This document shows, one piece after another, positions 1 through 7,263 of a stretch of DNA of 64,000 nt. Position 1 is the first letter of the stretch, and each line of letters begins with the position of its first letter. Under the pieces are notes generated by a model that saw only the letters and a program-made list of their open reading frames with translations, did no database searches and had not been told where the DNA came from. This DNA is from Arthrobacter cupressi (lineage in GTDB: Bacteria > Actinomycetota > Actinomycetes > Actinomycetales > Micrococcaceae), in NCBI RefSeq assembly GCF_900099975.1, contig NZ_FNEI01000011.1, forward strand, positions 1 to 64,000. The letters run 5' to 3'. Position numbers and translations under genes: made by a program.

Positions 1-80
1 CGGGCAGCCTCGGATTTCGACATTCCGCCCTCGAGTACGGCCAGGACGATGACCTTGTTCTTCGACATGGCCCAGCCCAT
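1..80 (-). CDS. IS481-family transposase, N-terminal fragment (runs off the window)
   Basis: Reading the minus strand from the ATG at 80 gives MGWAMSKNKVIVLAVLEGG followed by MSKSEAAR, then the window ends. A start at 68 (MSKNK) is equally possible. A short hydrophobic segment followed by a SEAAR-type helix-turn-helix entry is typical of IS481-family transposases, which begin with such an HTH before an rve/DDE integrase core. Only about 26 codons are visible, so neither the catalytic core nor whether the gene is intact can be judged. The tandem sites just upstream (94-200) fit an IS end and support the call. Confidence 0.55.
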   Translation of the reverse strand, partial: MGWAMSKNKVIVLAVLEGGMSKSEAA

Positions 81-93
81 CAGGCCAGCTGTC

Positions 94-200
94 GTCTATG
101 TCCCGCGACATGCCGAGACCGTCAACGATGTCCCGCCACAGCAGTCAACTATCACCCGTCAACGATGTCCCGCCACAGGTGTAAACGATGTCCTGAAATC
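94..200. repeat. Iterated IS-end motif (transposase binding sites)
   Basis: Two identical 20-bp copies of gtcaacgatgtcccgccaca lie at 121-140 and 158-177. Degenerate copies occur at 94-110 (gtctatgtcccgcgaca) and 181-200 (gtaaacgatgtcctgaaatc). Repeats of this kind between the transposase start and the element tip probably bind the transposase. Confidence 0.65.
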
Positions 201-224
201 ACACACCCCCATCTCCACAAAATC

Positions 225-251
225 AAGGCCCCTGGAACAGGGGCCTTTTTT
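225..251 (+). terminator. Rho-independent terminator next to the IS end
   Basis: A 10-bp perfect stem (aaggcccctg, 225-234, with caggggcctt, 238-247) has a 3-nt loop and runs into six T residues (246-251). It probably ended a transcription unit now separated from it by the insertion sequence, and it shields the protease gene at 369 from read-through. Confidence 0.8.
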
Positions 252-368
252 GTGCCTTCGCAGCACTGGAATTCGGCGCCCGGAGAAGGTTCACCCACGG
301 CGTAGCGGCTTGCGGAGTACTGCCGCCGCCGCGTGCGTTGAAGCAGGTAGATCTGCAAGGAGGCGGCG

Positions 369-404
369 GTGGACAGCGAAAGAACGATGGACAGCGAAAG
401 AACG
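369..404 (+). repeat. 18-bp tandem duplication at the start of the protease gene
   Basis: gtggacagcgaaagaacg (369-386) is followed directly by atggacagcgaaagaacg (387-404), differing only in the first base. The result is a repeated MDSERT peptide and two in-frame starts, GTG and ATG. The Shine-Dalgarno aaggagg (357-363) sits 5 nt before the GTG. Confidence 0.9.
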
Positions 405-1361
405 GACGACGGCGACGCACTGGATGCGTACTCGCTGATCGTCACGGGGGTGGCCGAAAGCGTCACCGCCCATGTCGCGGCGCTGGAGATGAGCAGCGCA
501 CGGCGCAACGGATTCATCAGGCGCGGCGCCGGTTCGGCGGTGGTGTTCACCGAGGACGGTTACCTTCTCACGAACGCGCACGTGGTGGCGGGATTGAGCA
601 GCGGGCGGGCCCTGTTCGCCGACGGAAGGCACAGCGAGGTGGAGCTTGTTGGTGCCGACCCGCTGTCGGACCTCGCGGTGCTTCGTGCCCGGCAGGCCCC
701 GCCCCCGGCCGTGCTCGGCAATGCGGAAACGCTGAAGGTGGGCCAGTTGGTGGTCGCCGTCGGGAATCCCTTGGGCTTGTCCGGATCGGTGACGGCCGGT
801 GTCGTGAGCGGCCTGGGCCGGGCCATCCCGGTCCGCTCCGGCCGCCACACCCGGCTGATTGAAGACGTCATCCAGACCGACGCCTCGCTGAATCCGGGGA
901 ACTCCGGCGGGGCCCTCGCGGACACCAAGGGCCGGGTGGTCGGCATCAACACCGCGGTCGCAGGCGCCGGCCTCGGCCTGGCAGTGCCGATCAACGGCAC
1001 CACCCGCCGGATCATCGCGGCGCTGCTGCGGGACGGCCGGGTTGTCCGTGCCTACCTGGGCCTGGTCACCACTCCCGTCCCTCTCGACGTGGCGGCGGTG
1101 GTCCGGACCGGATTCAAGGAAGGGCTACGGATCGTCGAAGTCATCACGGGGTCGCCGGCCGAGCGTGCCGGACTTCAGCCGGGGGACCTGGTGCTCAGCG
1201 CACAGGACCGGGCCCTCACGAGCGCGGAAAGCCTCCAGAAGCTGCTTTTTGCGCAGGCCCTCGGTGAACCGTTCAGGATGTCCGTGCTGCGCGACGGCAA
1301 AGTACTTGGCCTGGTCGCCGTGCCGGAGGAACTCGACGAGGCGATGGAGCGCCAGGGCTGA
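369..1361 (+). CDS. HtrA/DegP-like trypsin-type serine protease with PDZ domain
   Basis: The 330-residue product is an S1C serine protease. The catalytic triad is visible: His71 in LLTNAHVVAG, Asp101 in DPLSDLAVL and Ser179 in NPGNSGGAL. A single PDZ domain follows (about residues 215-310, with SPAERAGLQPGDLVLSA). HtrA proteins normally degrade damaged proteins in the envelope, but no signal peptide or membrane segment is visible here, so a cytoplasmic place is likely, or a secretion route not seen. The GTG start at 369 has an ideal ribosome site 5 nt upstream; the ATG at 387, in the second copy of an 18-bp duplication, is the alternative. The gene stands alone between two terminators. Confidence 0.88.
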   Translation: MDSERTMDSERTDDGDALDAYSLIVTGVAESVTAHVAALEMSSARRNGFIRRGAGSAVVFTEDGYLLTNAHVVAGLSSGRALFADGRHSEVELVGADPLSDLAVLRARQAPPPAVLGNAETLKVGQLVVAVGNPLGLSGSVTAGVVSGLGRAIPVRSGRHTRLIEDVIQTDASLNPGNSGGALADTKGRVVGINTAVAGAGLGLAVPINGTTRRIIAALLRDGRVVRAYLGLVTTPVPLDVAAVVRTGFKEGLRIVEVITGSPAERAGLQPGDLVLSAQDRALTSAESLQKLLFAQALGEPFRMSVLRDGKVLGLVAVPEELDEAMERQG

Positions 1362-1367
1362 ACAGAA

Positions 1368-1393
1368 GTGTCCGGGGCATTTGCCCCGGACAC
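1368..1393. terminator. Hairpin between convergent genes
   Basis: The 12-nt arms gtgtccggggca (1368-1379) and tgccccggacac (1382-1393) are perfectly complementary. The structure lies between the protease stop and the stop of the convergent small gene and probably ends transcription in both directions, though it has no long T tract. Confidence 0.6.
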
Positions 1394-1395
1394 CG

Positions 1396-1530
1396 CTACT
1401 TCCGCTTGAGATGCGCCACGGGGTCGCTATCGGTCCCGGAATCGTGCTTGGCGCGCTTGATGGCCCGCTTCTGCTTAATGGACTTGCCGCTCTTCTTCAT
1501 CTCGTGCTGGTGTGGTGACTTGTCAGGCAT
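1396..1530 (-). CDS. Small, highly basic 44-residue protein of unknown function
   Basis: An ATG at 1530 with ggag 6 nt upstream opens a 44-codon frame. It begins MPDKSPHQHEMKKSGKSIKQ, contains the basic run KRAIKRAKH and ends HLKRK. The product is very rich in Lys and Arg, suggesting RNA or DNA contact. I recall similar Lys-rich mini-proteins annotated as hypothetical in Arthrobacter, but no function is known to me. The clean ribosome site, and a hairpin right after the stop, support a real gene. Confidence 0.6.
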   Translation of the reverse strand: MPDKSPHQHEMKKSGKSIKQKRAIKRAKHDSGTDSDPVAHLKRK

Positions 1531-1648
1531 GACGTGCTCCTATGCCGGATACCGGAGGGGCCGCCTCTGGAGACCATCGGCCCCTACTTTGTAAACTACG
1601 CCCCTTTCGGCTGGATACAAGGCCAGTGCCCGGGCGTAGGCTGTGCAC

Positions 1649-3079
1649 ATGAACGACACGGCCGCGCTCCCTCCGGCGACCCCGCTGCAGAAGCGCGTGC
1701 TGGTGGTGGCCGTTGTTGCTTCGTTCATCGCCTTCCTGGACACTTTCGTGGTGAATCTGGCCTTGCCCGCGATCGGCCGAGAACTGGGCGGCGGGCTGGT
1801 CATCCAGCAGTGGGTGGTGGACGCGTACCTGCTCACGCTCGGCGGCCTGATCCTCGTGGCGGGCTCGTTGTCCGACCACTTCGGCAGGGTGCGGGTCCTG
1901 GAATGGGGGCTGGGCGGCTTTGCCGTGACCTCGGTGCTGTGTGGCCTGGCCTGGTCGGGTGAAGTCCTGGTGGTTGCCCGTGCCCTGCAGGGCGTCGCCG
2001 GTGCACTGGTGGTTCCGAGTTCGCTGGCGCTCATCGTGAATTTCTTCAGCGGCCCGGCACAATCCCGGGCCATCGGCCAGTGGTCGGGGTGGACCAGCGC
2101 CGCCGCCATCGTTGCGCCCCTAGTGGGCGGCCTCTCGGTGGACTACCTGTCCTGGCGTTTCTTCTTCTTTGCCAACGTTGTCCCGCTGGCCATCGTCTGG
2201 CCGCTGGTCCTGAGGCTGCGGCCGGACGACAGCAGGGACCCCGCGGCCGGACGGATCGACTATCTTGGCGCGCTGCTGGCCATCGTGGGGCTCGGCGGCC
2301 CGGTCTATGCGTTCATCGAGCAGGGGCACCTGGGCTGGAACAGTCCGTTCGTGTGGCTGCCGCTCGCCGCAGGGGTGGTGGCGCTGCTGCTGTTCCTGGC
2401 CCACGAGGCCCGGACCCCGACCCCGATGCTGCTGCTGCGGCTCTTCGCGATCAGGAACTTCGGCTGGGGAAACATCGCCACGCTGGCCATTTATGCCGCC
2501 TTCTCCCTGGGCTTCTTCCTCCTGGGAATCTACCTGCAGCAGGTGGGCGGGATGACAGCGACGACGGCGGGCATAGCACTGCTTCCTTCCACCGTGATCC
2601 TGATGCTGGCCTCCAGCTACTTCGGCGGGCTCGCCGGCACATACGGGCCCCGCTGGTTCATGACCTTCGGCCCGGTGTTGTGCGGCATCGGTTTCCTGCT
2701 GCTGCTCACGGTGCAGGAAACCCTGAACTACTGGACCCAGGTGCTGCCGGGCCAGATCGTCTTCGGCGTCGGGCTGGCCGTGACGGTGGCGCCGCTGACC
2801 GCCGCCATCCTCGGCGCGGTTCCGCCCGATCAGGCGGGCATCGGTTCGGCGATCAACAACGCGGTGGCCCGCATCGCCGGCCTGATCTGCATCGCCTTCG
2901 CCGGGATCATCACCGGCCCGGTGCTGACGACGGCGGGCCTCCACCAGGGCGCCGTGGTCACCGCGGTCCTGCTCATGATCGGGGCGGCCGCGTCCGCCGT
3001 CGGGATCCGCAATCCGGAGCTGGAATCCGTGCCGCAGGCGGACGAACAGCAGGCCGGGGGCGGCAGCCCGGAACTTTAG
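1649..3079 (+). CDS. MFS multidrug exporter, DHA2 (EmrB/QacA) family, 14 TM
   Basis: The 476-residue integral membrane protein shows the DHA2 signature in its first helix (FLDTFVVNLALP) and the MFS motif A loop (GSLSDHFGRVRV). About 14 hydrophobic segments follow, as in proton-coupled drug exporters of the EmrB/QacA type; the substrate cannot be read from sequence. The ATG at 1649 is preferred over the GTG at 1643. A TAGGCT box at 1637-1642 lies exactly 6 nt before this ATG and no Shine-Dalgarno is seen, so the mRNA may be leaderless. The stop overlaps by 4 bp the stop of the convergent repressor gene. Confidence 0.88.
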   Translation: MNDTAALPPATPLQKRVLVVAVVASFIAFLDTFVVNLALPAIGRELGGGLVIQQWVVDAYLLTLGGLILVAGSLSDHFGRVRVLEWGLGGFAVTSVLCGLAWSGEVLVVARALQGVAGALVVPSSLALIVNFFSGPAQSRAIGQWSGWTSAAAIVAPLVGGLSVDYLSWRFFFFANVVPLAIVWPLVLRLRPDDSRDPAAGRIDYLGALLAIVGLGGPVYAFIEQGHLGWNSPFVWLPLAAGVVALLLFLAHEARTPTPMLLLRLFAIRNFGWGNIATLAIYAAFSLGFFLLGIYLQQVGGMTATTAGIALLPSTVILMLASSYFGGLAGTYGPRWFMTFGPVLCGIGFLLLLTVQETLNYWTQVLPGQIVFGVGLAVTVAPLTAAILGAVPPDQAGIGSAINNAVARIAGLICIAFAGIITGPVLTTAGLHQGAVVTAVLLMIGAAASAVGIRNPELESVPQADEQQAGGGSPEL

Positions 3080-3786
3080 TCGGCGAGGGTGCAGCCTTCG
3101 TGGGTCGACTCCGAGGCGACCCAGAGTGCCGAGGCGACCTCGTCGGCGAGGTCGTATTCGCGGCTGGAATCCCCGCTGCCGATCTTCACCACCAGGGCCC
3201 CGCCGAACGGTTTGCGGCCCACCACCTCCACGCTGGCGTCCAGGTCGATTTCCTCTGCCGCGAGGTAGCGCAGCAGTTCCGGGTTTTCGTCGCTGATCCG
3301 GGTGATCCGCCCGGAATGCCCCTTGTCGAGTTCAACCATCCGGTGGGCATGGGGCAGAGCGACGGTGCCGTCCGCGGCAGGGATGGGGTCGCCGTGGGGA
3401 TCGCGTGCGGGGTCGCCCAGCTTCTGGGCCATGCGTTCGATGAAAGTATCGGAGACGGCGTGTTCGAGAAGTTCCGCTTCGTCGTGGACTTCGTCCCAGC
3501 TGTAGCCAAGCTCCGTCACCAAATAGCTCTCGATCAGGCGGTGGCGGCGGACCATGGCCAGGGCGAGCCGCATTCCTTCCGGAGTCAGAGTGATGGCGCT
3601 GTAGGGCTGGTGGTCCACCAGCCCCTGGTCCTTGAGCTTGCGGACCATCTCCGAAACCGAGGAGTTGGCCACGCCCAGCCGCTGGGCGAGCTGAGAGGAC
3701 GTGATGGGTTTGTCCTGCCACTCGGTAAACGAGTAGATGACCTTGACGTAGTCCTCGATCGAGGATGAGGGCGTACCGGTCTTCAC
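3076..3786 (-). CDS. mntR: DtxR-family metalloregulator, MntR/SirR-like
   Basis: This is a 236-residue metal-dependent repressor. A winged HTH (about 25-75) leads into a dimerisation/metal domain with RRHRLIESYLV and VHDEAELLEHAVSD, then an SH3-like C-terminal domain. Where DtxR/IdeR has a metal-binding Cys (CxxEH), this protein has Glu105 with Glu108 and His109, the pattern of manganese-sensing MntR. It looks close to mycobacterial MntR (Rv2788), judged from memory. It probably represses Mn uptake genes; no target is obvious beside it, and the transporter in this window (znuACB) has its own Zur-type box. The GTG start is preceded by TAGGCT-N6, which fits a leaderless mRNA. Confidence 0.8.
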   Translation of the reverse strand: MKTGTPSSSIEDYVKVIYSFTEWQDKPITSSQLAQRLGVANSSVSEMVRKLKDQGLVDHQPYSAITLTPEGMRLALAMVRRHRLIESYLVTELGYSWDEVHDEAELLEHAVSDTFIERMAQKLGDPARDPHGDPIPAADGTVALPHAHRMVELDKGHSGRITRISDENPELLRYLAAEEIDLDASVEVVGRKPFGGALVVKIGSGDSSREYDLADEVASALWVASESTHEGCTLAD

Positions 3787-3829
3787 GTTCCAAGCCTACC
3801 GTGAACGGCCCGCCTGGAAATTTGCGGGC

Positions 3830-4627
3830 TCAGGCTTTCCGGGCCCGCCAGCTCTGCGTCACGTAGGGCAGCCGGATGATGTCGGACGGTCCGTGGCCCA
3901 GGTGCTCAAACAGATACCACTGGAGGTTGGCGATGACCTTCGCCCGGGTGGCCTCGTTCGCCCGCAGGTAGTAGCTGCGGGACTTCGTCAGTTCCATGAT
4001 GTCTTCCGGGTACAGCGGATCTTCCCACGGGCTCAAATGGCTTTCCAGGCCGGCGAACTCTGGTCCCACCACGGGCCGGAAGTCCGCTTTGTGGACGTCG
4101 CCGGCATGCATGATGCGCGAGAGCCTGTGTACCCAGGGGACCGAGGTGTCCAGCTGGTTCCACACCAGGCCGAGTATTCCGCCGGGACCCAGGATGCGGG
4201 CCAGTTCGGTGCTGGCCAGGAGCGGGTCGCACCAGTGCCAGGCCTGGGCAACGCTGACGACGTCGAATGCTGAGTCCGCCAGCCCTGTTGCTTCTGCCGT
4301 GCCGAGGAGCGCCGTTGCAGCGGGGTAATCCTTCCGGAGCTGCGCGAGCATGTCTTCGGAGGGATCGACGGCGGCAGTCTGCAGGCCGCGCTCCAGCAGG
4401 AGGGCCGTGAATTTTCCGGTGCCGGCGCCGATGTCCGCGGCGGTCCTGGCGCCCGCGGGCACCAGCCATTCGGCGGAATCGGCGGGGTAGCCCGGCCGCA
4501 CGCGGTGGTAATGCTCGCCGCCGTCCTGGAAGCTCGACCCGAGTTCGTGCCGCCGGTTCCTGGTCAGCTTGGGACCATGGATTCCAGGGAGTCCCGGTCC
4601 GCGGTGTCCACCGGATCGCAAAGCCAC
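3830..4627 (-). CDS. Class I SAM-dependent methyltransferase
   Basis: The product of 265 residues has the SAM-binding glycine loop of Rossmann methyltransferases (AADIGAGTGKFT, residues 63-74) and a following acidic strand (AAVDPSEDML). A later VVSVAQAWHW segment matches post-II motifs of methyltransferase type 11 proteins. The methyl acceptor is unknown. A GTG at 4627 is chosen because gaggag lies 7 nt upstream; homology proper begins only near residue 25, so a later start cannot be excluded. It lies 48 bp downstream of the SufS-like gene in the same direction, so it may be controlled by the SAM-IV riboswitch as well. A hairpin (4640-4663) sits next to its ribosome site. Confidence 0.78.
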   Translation of the reverse strand: MALRSGGHRGPGLPGIHGPKLTRNRRHELGSSFQDGGEHYHRVRPGYPADSAEWLVPAGARTAADIGAGTGKFTALLLERGLQTAAVDPSEDMLAQLRKDYPAATALLGTAEATGLADSAFDVVSVAQAWHWCDPLLASTELARILGPGGILGLVWNQLDTSVPWVHRLSRIMHAGDVHKADFRPVVGPEFAGLESHLSPWEDPLYPEDIMELTKSRSYYLRANEATRAKVIANLQWYLFEHLGHGPSDIIRLPYVTQSWRARKA

Positions 4628-4639
4628 GCGTCCACTCCT

Positions 4640-4663
4640 CGTAGGGTCCTGAAGTACCCTACG
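4640..4663 (-). promoter_or_regulatory. Hairpin directly upstream of the methyltransferase ribosome site
   Basis: cgtagggt (4640-4647) and accctacg (4656-4663) form a perfect 8-bp stem with an 8-nt loop in the 48-bp gap before the methyltransferase. The stem abuts the gaggag Shine-Dalgarno. It could tune translation of the second gene or act as a weak attenuator; there is no T tract. Confidence 0.35.
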
Positions 4664-4675
4664 AATCTACCGCAC

Positions 4676-6079
4676 TCAGTCTGTGCTGCAGGGCGCTGCG
4701 CCCGCCGTTCCGGGGGTGTTCGGTGCCCAGTGCGGGTACGTACGGTGGTCGTTGGCCGGAACCCAGCGGCCGGAGTCGACGACGTAGTCCCAGCCGAGGC
4801 CCTCGATCTTGAGCGCCTTGATTCCGGCGATCAGGCGGGTGGCGTCCTCGAGCCGGGAACCCAGGCCGAAGCTGGCGCGCAGGGAACCGGAGGGGAGGCC
4901 GAGCCGCTTGAGCAGCGGGTGGGCGCAGAAACGTCCGTCGCGCAGGCCGATGCCGTGTTCGGCGGCGAGGTAGGCGGCGACCAGGCCGGCGTCGTAGCCC
5001 TCGAGGGAGAAGTTCACCACGCCGATGGTGTCGGCCGGGTCGGTGTCGCTGAAGATCTGGTGGACGGTGACGCCCTCGATCCCTTTGAGGCCCTCCACCA
5101 GGTGGGTGCGGATCGCGGACTCGTGGGCGTGCCACTCGTCCTGGTCCAGTTCCGCGATGACCTGGGTGGCCCTGGCCAGCGTGGCTGCGCCAAGCACGTT
5201 CGGGGAGCCGCCTTCGTGGCGGGCCGGACCGGTGGCCCACGTGACGGAATCGAGGCGGGCTTCGCGTACGGCGCCCCCACCGGCGAGGTGCGGGGTGCCG
5301 GCGTCGAGCCAGTCGGGGCGGCCCACCAGGACGCCGGCGCCGAACGGCGCGTAGAGCTTGTGCCCGGAGAAGACGAGGTAGTCGATGTCCGCCGCCGCGA
5401 TATCGACACTGCGGTGCGGGGCGAGCTGGGCGGCGTCGACCACGATGCGCGCGCCGTACTGGTGGGCGAGTGCGGTGAGTTCCTTGACCGGCAGGATTTC
5501 ACCGGTGACGTTGGAGGCGCCAGTGACGGCGAGAAGGCTGACGCCGCCCTGGGCGAGGGCTTCGCGGACGTTGGCGATGGTTTCCGCCAGGGTGGGTGCC
5601 GCCACGATGCTGCGGTGCGGCACGTGCTGCCAGGGAAGCAGGTTGGCGTGGTGCTCGATGTCCAGGTACAGCACTTCGCCGGCAGGGTGTCCGTCTACGA
5701 CGGGCAGGCAGCCGGCCAACAGGTTCAGCGAGTCCGTGGTGTTGCGGGTGAAGATCACGGTGTCTTCCGCGCGGCCGCCCACGAAGTCCCGCACGATGTT
5801 GCGGGCGTTCTCGTAGACCGAGGTGCTGATCTGGGAGGCGTAGCCGGCGCCGCGGTGGACGCTGGCGTAGTAGGGCAGGACCTCGTTGAGGTAGGCGGAC
5901 ACCACGGTCAGGGCCGGGGCGGAGGCGCCGTAGTCGAGGTTTGCGTAGCGCACGTGTCCGCCCTGGATGAGCGGGGCCTGCAGTTCGGCGCCGGTGACCG
6001 CGGCCAACGGGCGGGCAGCTGGAGACAGCAGGGAGTCGTCGTGACGGAGTTCGGGCGAAGTGAAAGTGGCAGTGCTCAT
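4676..6079 (-). CDS. Class-V aminotransferase, cysteine desulfurase (SufS)-like
   Basis: The 467-residue PLP enzyme has the class-V fold. The PLP Lys is in FSGHKLYAPFG (Lys241), the PLP-binding Asp in VVDAAQ (Asp215), and FCAHPLL holds a Cys (Cys385) at the position of the SufS catalytic Cys (CAQP). These features point to cysteine desulfurase or a related sulfur-transferring lyase, not a simple aminotransferase. No suf or isc genes are adjacent. The ATG at 6079 has gagga 5 nt upstream, better than the ATG at 6091. The leader carries a SAM-IV riboswitch (6113-6229), so expression should fall when SAM is plentiful, tying the gene to methionine/cysteine economy. The true substrate is open. Confidence 0.8.
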   Translation of the reverse strand: MSTATFTSPELRHDDSLLSPAARPLAAVTGAELQAPLIQGGHVRYANLDYGASAPALTVVSAYLNEVLPYYASVHRGAGYASQISTSVYENARNIVRDFVGGRAEDTVIFTRNTTDSLNLLAGCLPVVDGHPAGEVLYLDIEHHANLLPWQHVPHRSIVAAPTLAETIANVREALAQGGVSLLAVTGASNVTGEILPVKELTALAHQYGARIVVDAAQLAPHRSVDIAAADIDYLVFSGHKLYAPFGAGVLVGRPDWLDAGTPHLAGGGAVREARLDSVTWATGPARHEGGSPNVLGAATLARATQVIAELDQDEWHAHESAIRTHLVEGLKGIEGVTVHQIFSDTDPADTIGVVNFSLEGYDAGLVAAYLAAEHGIGLRDGRFCAHPLLKRLGLPSGSLRASFGLGSRLEDATRLIAGIKALKIEGLGWDYVVDSGRWVPANDHRTYPHWAPNTPGTAGAAPCSTD

Positions 6080-6112
6080 GGGAGTCCTCATTCAAGGGAA
6101 CCCTGCATGCAG

Positions 6113-6229
6113 GGGATCCGCGCTTGCCGCATCCGTTCCGGACCGGCCGGGTCGTCACCCGGGGCACCCCGCCGCGATGGAGGGTTGCCGGCCAGCAAAC
6201 CGGGGTTTCACGCTGGCACTCGTGACCTG
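6113..6229 (-). promoter_or_regulatory. SAM-IV riboswitch
   Basis: Read on the minus strand, the leader contains ggtcacgagtgccagcg, the core ttgctggccggcaaccctcc, a ggggtgccccgggtgac segment that closes P1 with the first block, and the distal gcggcaagcgcgg element. These conserved blocks and their order match the SAM-IV aptamer known from actinobacteria (a relative of SAM-I). After the aptamer, the palindrome ccctgcatgcaggg (6101-6114) lies just before the ribosome site of the SufS-like gene, so control is probably at translation initiation, not termination. Confidence 0.85.
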
Positions 6230-6325
6230 TCTTTGAGACTAAGACACCATACGCGAGGCGCCAAAGCCGGAGGACTTTGTTAAGCCGATTGTTACGATCG
6301 GCGGATTCGGGCTGCTTTGCCGAAC

Positions 6326-6365
6326 AAAAATCGGCAGGTGCCCCGCGCCGGGGACACCTGCCGAT
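6326..6365 (-). terminator. Rho-independent terminator after hisN
   Basis: On the minus strand an 11-bp stem, atcggcaggtg pairing with cacctgccgat, extended by cccc/gggg across a single unpaired T, is followed by TTTTTG. It ends the aroA-rsgA-hisN transcript and separates it from the riboswitch leader. Confidence 0.85.
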
Positions 6366-6395
6366 GATTCTTCGCCGGAGCTCCGGGGCGCAGGA

Positions 6396-7208
6396 TCAGA
6401 GGAGGTCGTCGAGGGAGGGGTTGAGCTTCCTGAGCGCCTCGGAGTGCAGGATCGAGTTGCTGGCCACGGCATTCCCGCCGAAAGGGCCGTCCTTGCCGTC
6501 CAGGGACGTGAAACGGCCGCCGGCCTCAGTCACGATCGGCACCAGCGCCGCCATGTCGTAGAGCTCAAGCTCCGGTTCGGCGGCGATGTCCACCGCGCCT
6601 TCGGCGACCAGGCAGTAGGACCAGAAATCGCCGTAGGCCCGGCTGCGCCAGACAGCGTCTTCGAGGTCCAGGAAGGAATCGAGCGAGCCCTGCTTCTTCC
6701 ATTCCGAGATTTCAGAGTAGGACAGGGACGCGTCGGACAGCCGGGAGACGTTGCTGACTTTCAGCCGGGTCGCGGAGGCCAGGGAGCGGCCGGTGTAGGC
6801 GCCGCCGCCCTTCACAGCCCACCAGCGCCTGCCCAGGGCCGGGGCGCTGACGACGCCGACCACCACCTCGTCGCCGTCGACGAGGGCGATCAGCGTGGCC
6901 CAGACGGGAACGCCGCGGACGAAGTTCTTGGTTCCGTCGATCGGGTCGATGATCCAGCGCCGGGCACCGTGCCCGGTGCTGCCGAATTCCTCGCCCAGCA
7001 CGGCGTCCCGGGGACGGGAACGGGACAGTTGGCCACGGATGGCTTCCTCGGCGGCGCGGTCGGCGTCGGTCACGGGGGTCAGGTCAGGCTTGGACTCGAC
7101 CTGCAGGTCCAGGGCCTTGAATCGCTCCATGGTCAGGGCATCGACGGAGTCTGCCAGCACGTGGGCAAGGCGGAGGTCGTCGTTGTAGTTCGGATCGGCT
7201 TGGGTCAT
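6396..7208 (-). CDS. hisN: Histidinol-phosphatase, inositol-monophosphatase type
   Basis: This 270-residue member of the IMPase superfamily has the Mg-binding motifs: Glu73/Glu74 in LGEEFG, Asp88, Asp91 and Thr93 in [12 protein letters not shown], and a later [16 protein letters not shown]. In actinobacteria this family supplies the histidinol-phosphate phosphatase of histidine synthesis; inositol phosphatase activity cannot be excluded from sequence. It follows rsgA by 55 bp. A TAGTTT box (7215-7220) exactly 6 nt before its ATG suggests its own leaderless transcript besides read-through from aroA-rsgA. Confidence 0.8.
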   Translation of the reverse strand: MTQADPNYNDDLRLAHVLADSVDALTMERFKALDLQVESKPDLTPVTDADRAAEEAIRGQLSRSRPRDAVLGEEFGSTGHGARRWIIDPIDGTKNFVRGVPVWATLIALVDGDEVVVGVVSAPALGRRWWAVKGGGAYTGRSLASATRLKVSNVSRLSDASLSYSEISEWKKQGSLDSFLDLEDAVWRSRAYGDFWSYCLVAEGAVDIAAEPELELYDMAALVPIVTEAGGRFTSLDGKDGPFGGNAVASNSILHSEALRKLNPSLDDLL

Positions 7209-7263
7209 GATTCCAAACTACCGGCAAAACACTGCCCGCCAGCGGACCACGTGGCATGCGCCG

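Larger units (their letters stand above)
1..205 (-). mobile_element. Terminal part of an IS481-like insertion sequence
   Basis: The element covers the start of a transposase gene and, outside it, repeated copies of a motif like gtcaacgatgtcccgccaca, the usual layout at IS481 ends. The outer boundary is placed near 205, where the last degenerate copy ends and ordinary sequence with a terminator begins. No target duplication can be checked because the other end lies outside the window. Confidence 0.5.

Noticed and set aside
4505..6283. A 592-codon open frame on the plus strand
   Set aside because: It is opposite the SufS-like gene and runs through the riboswitch region; composition is that of a shadow frame.
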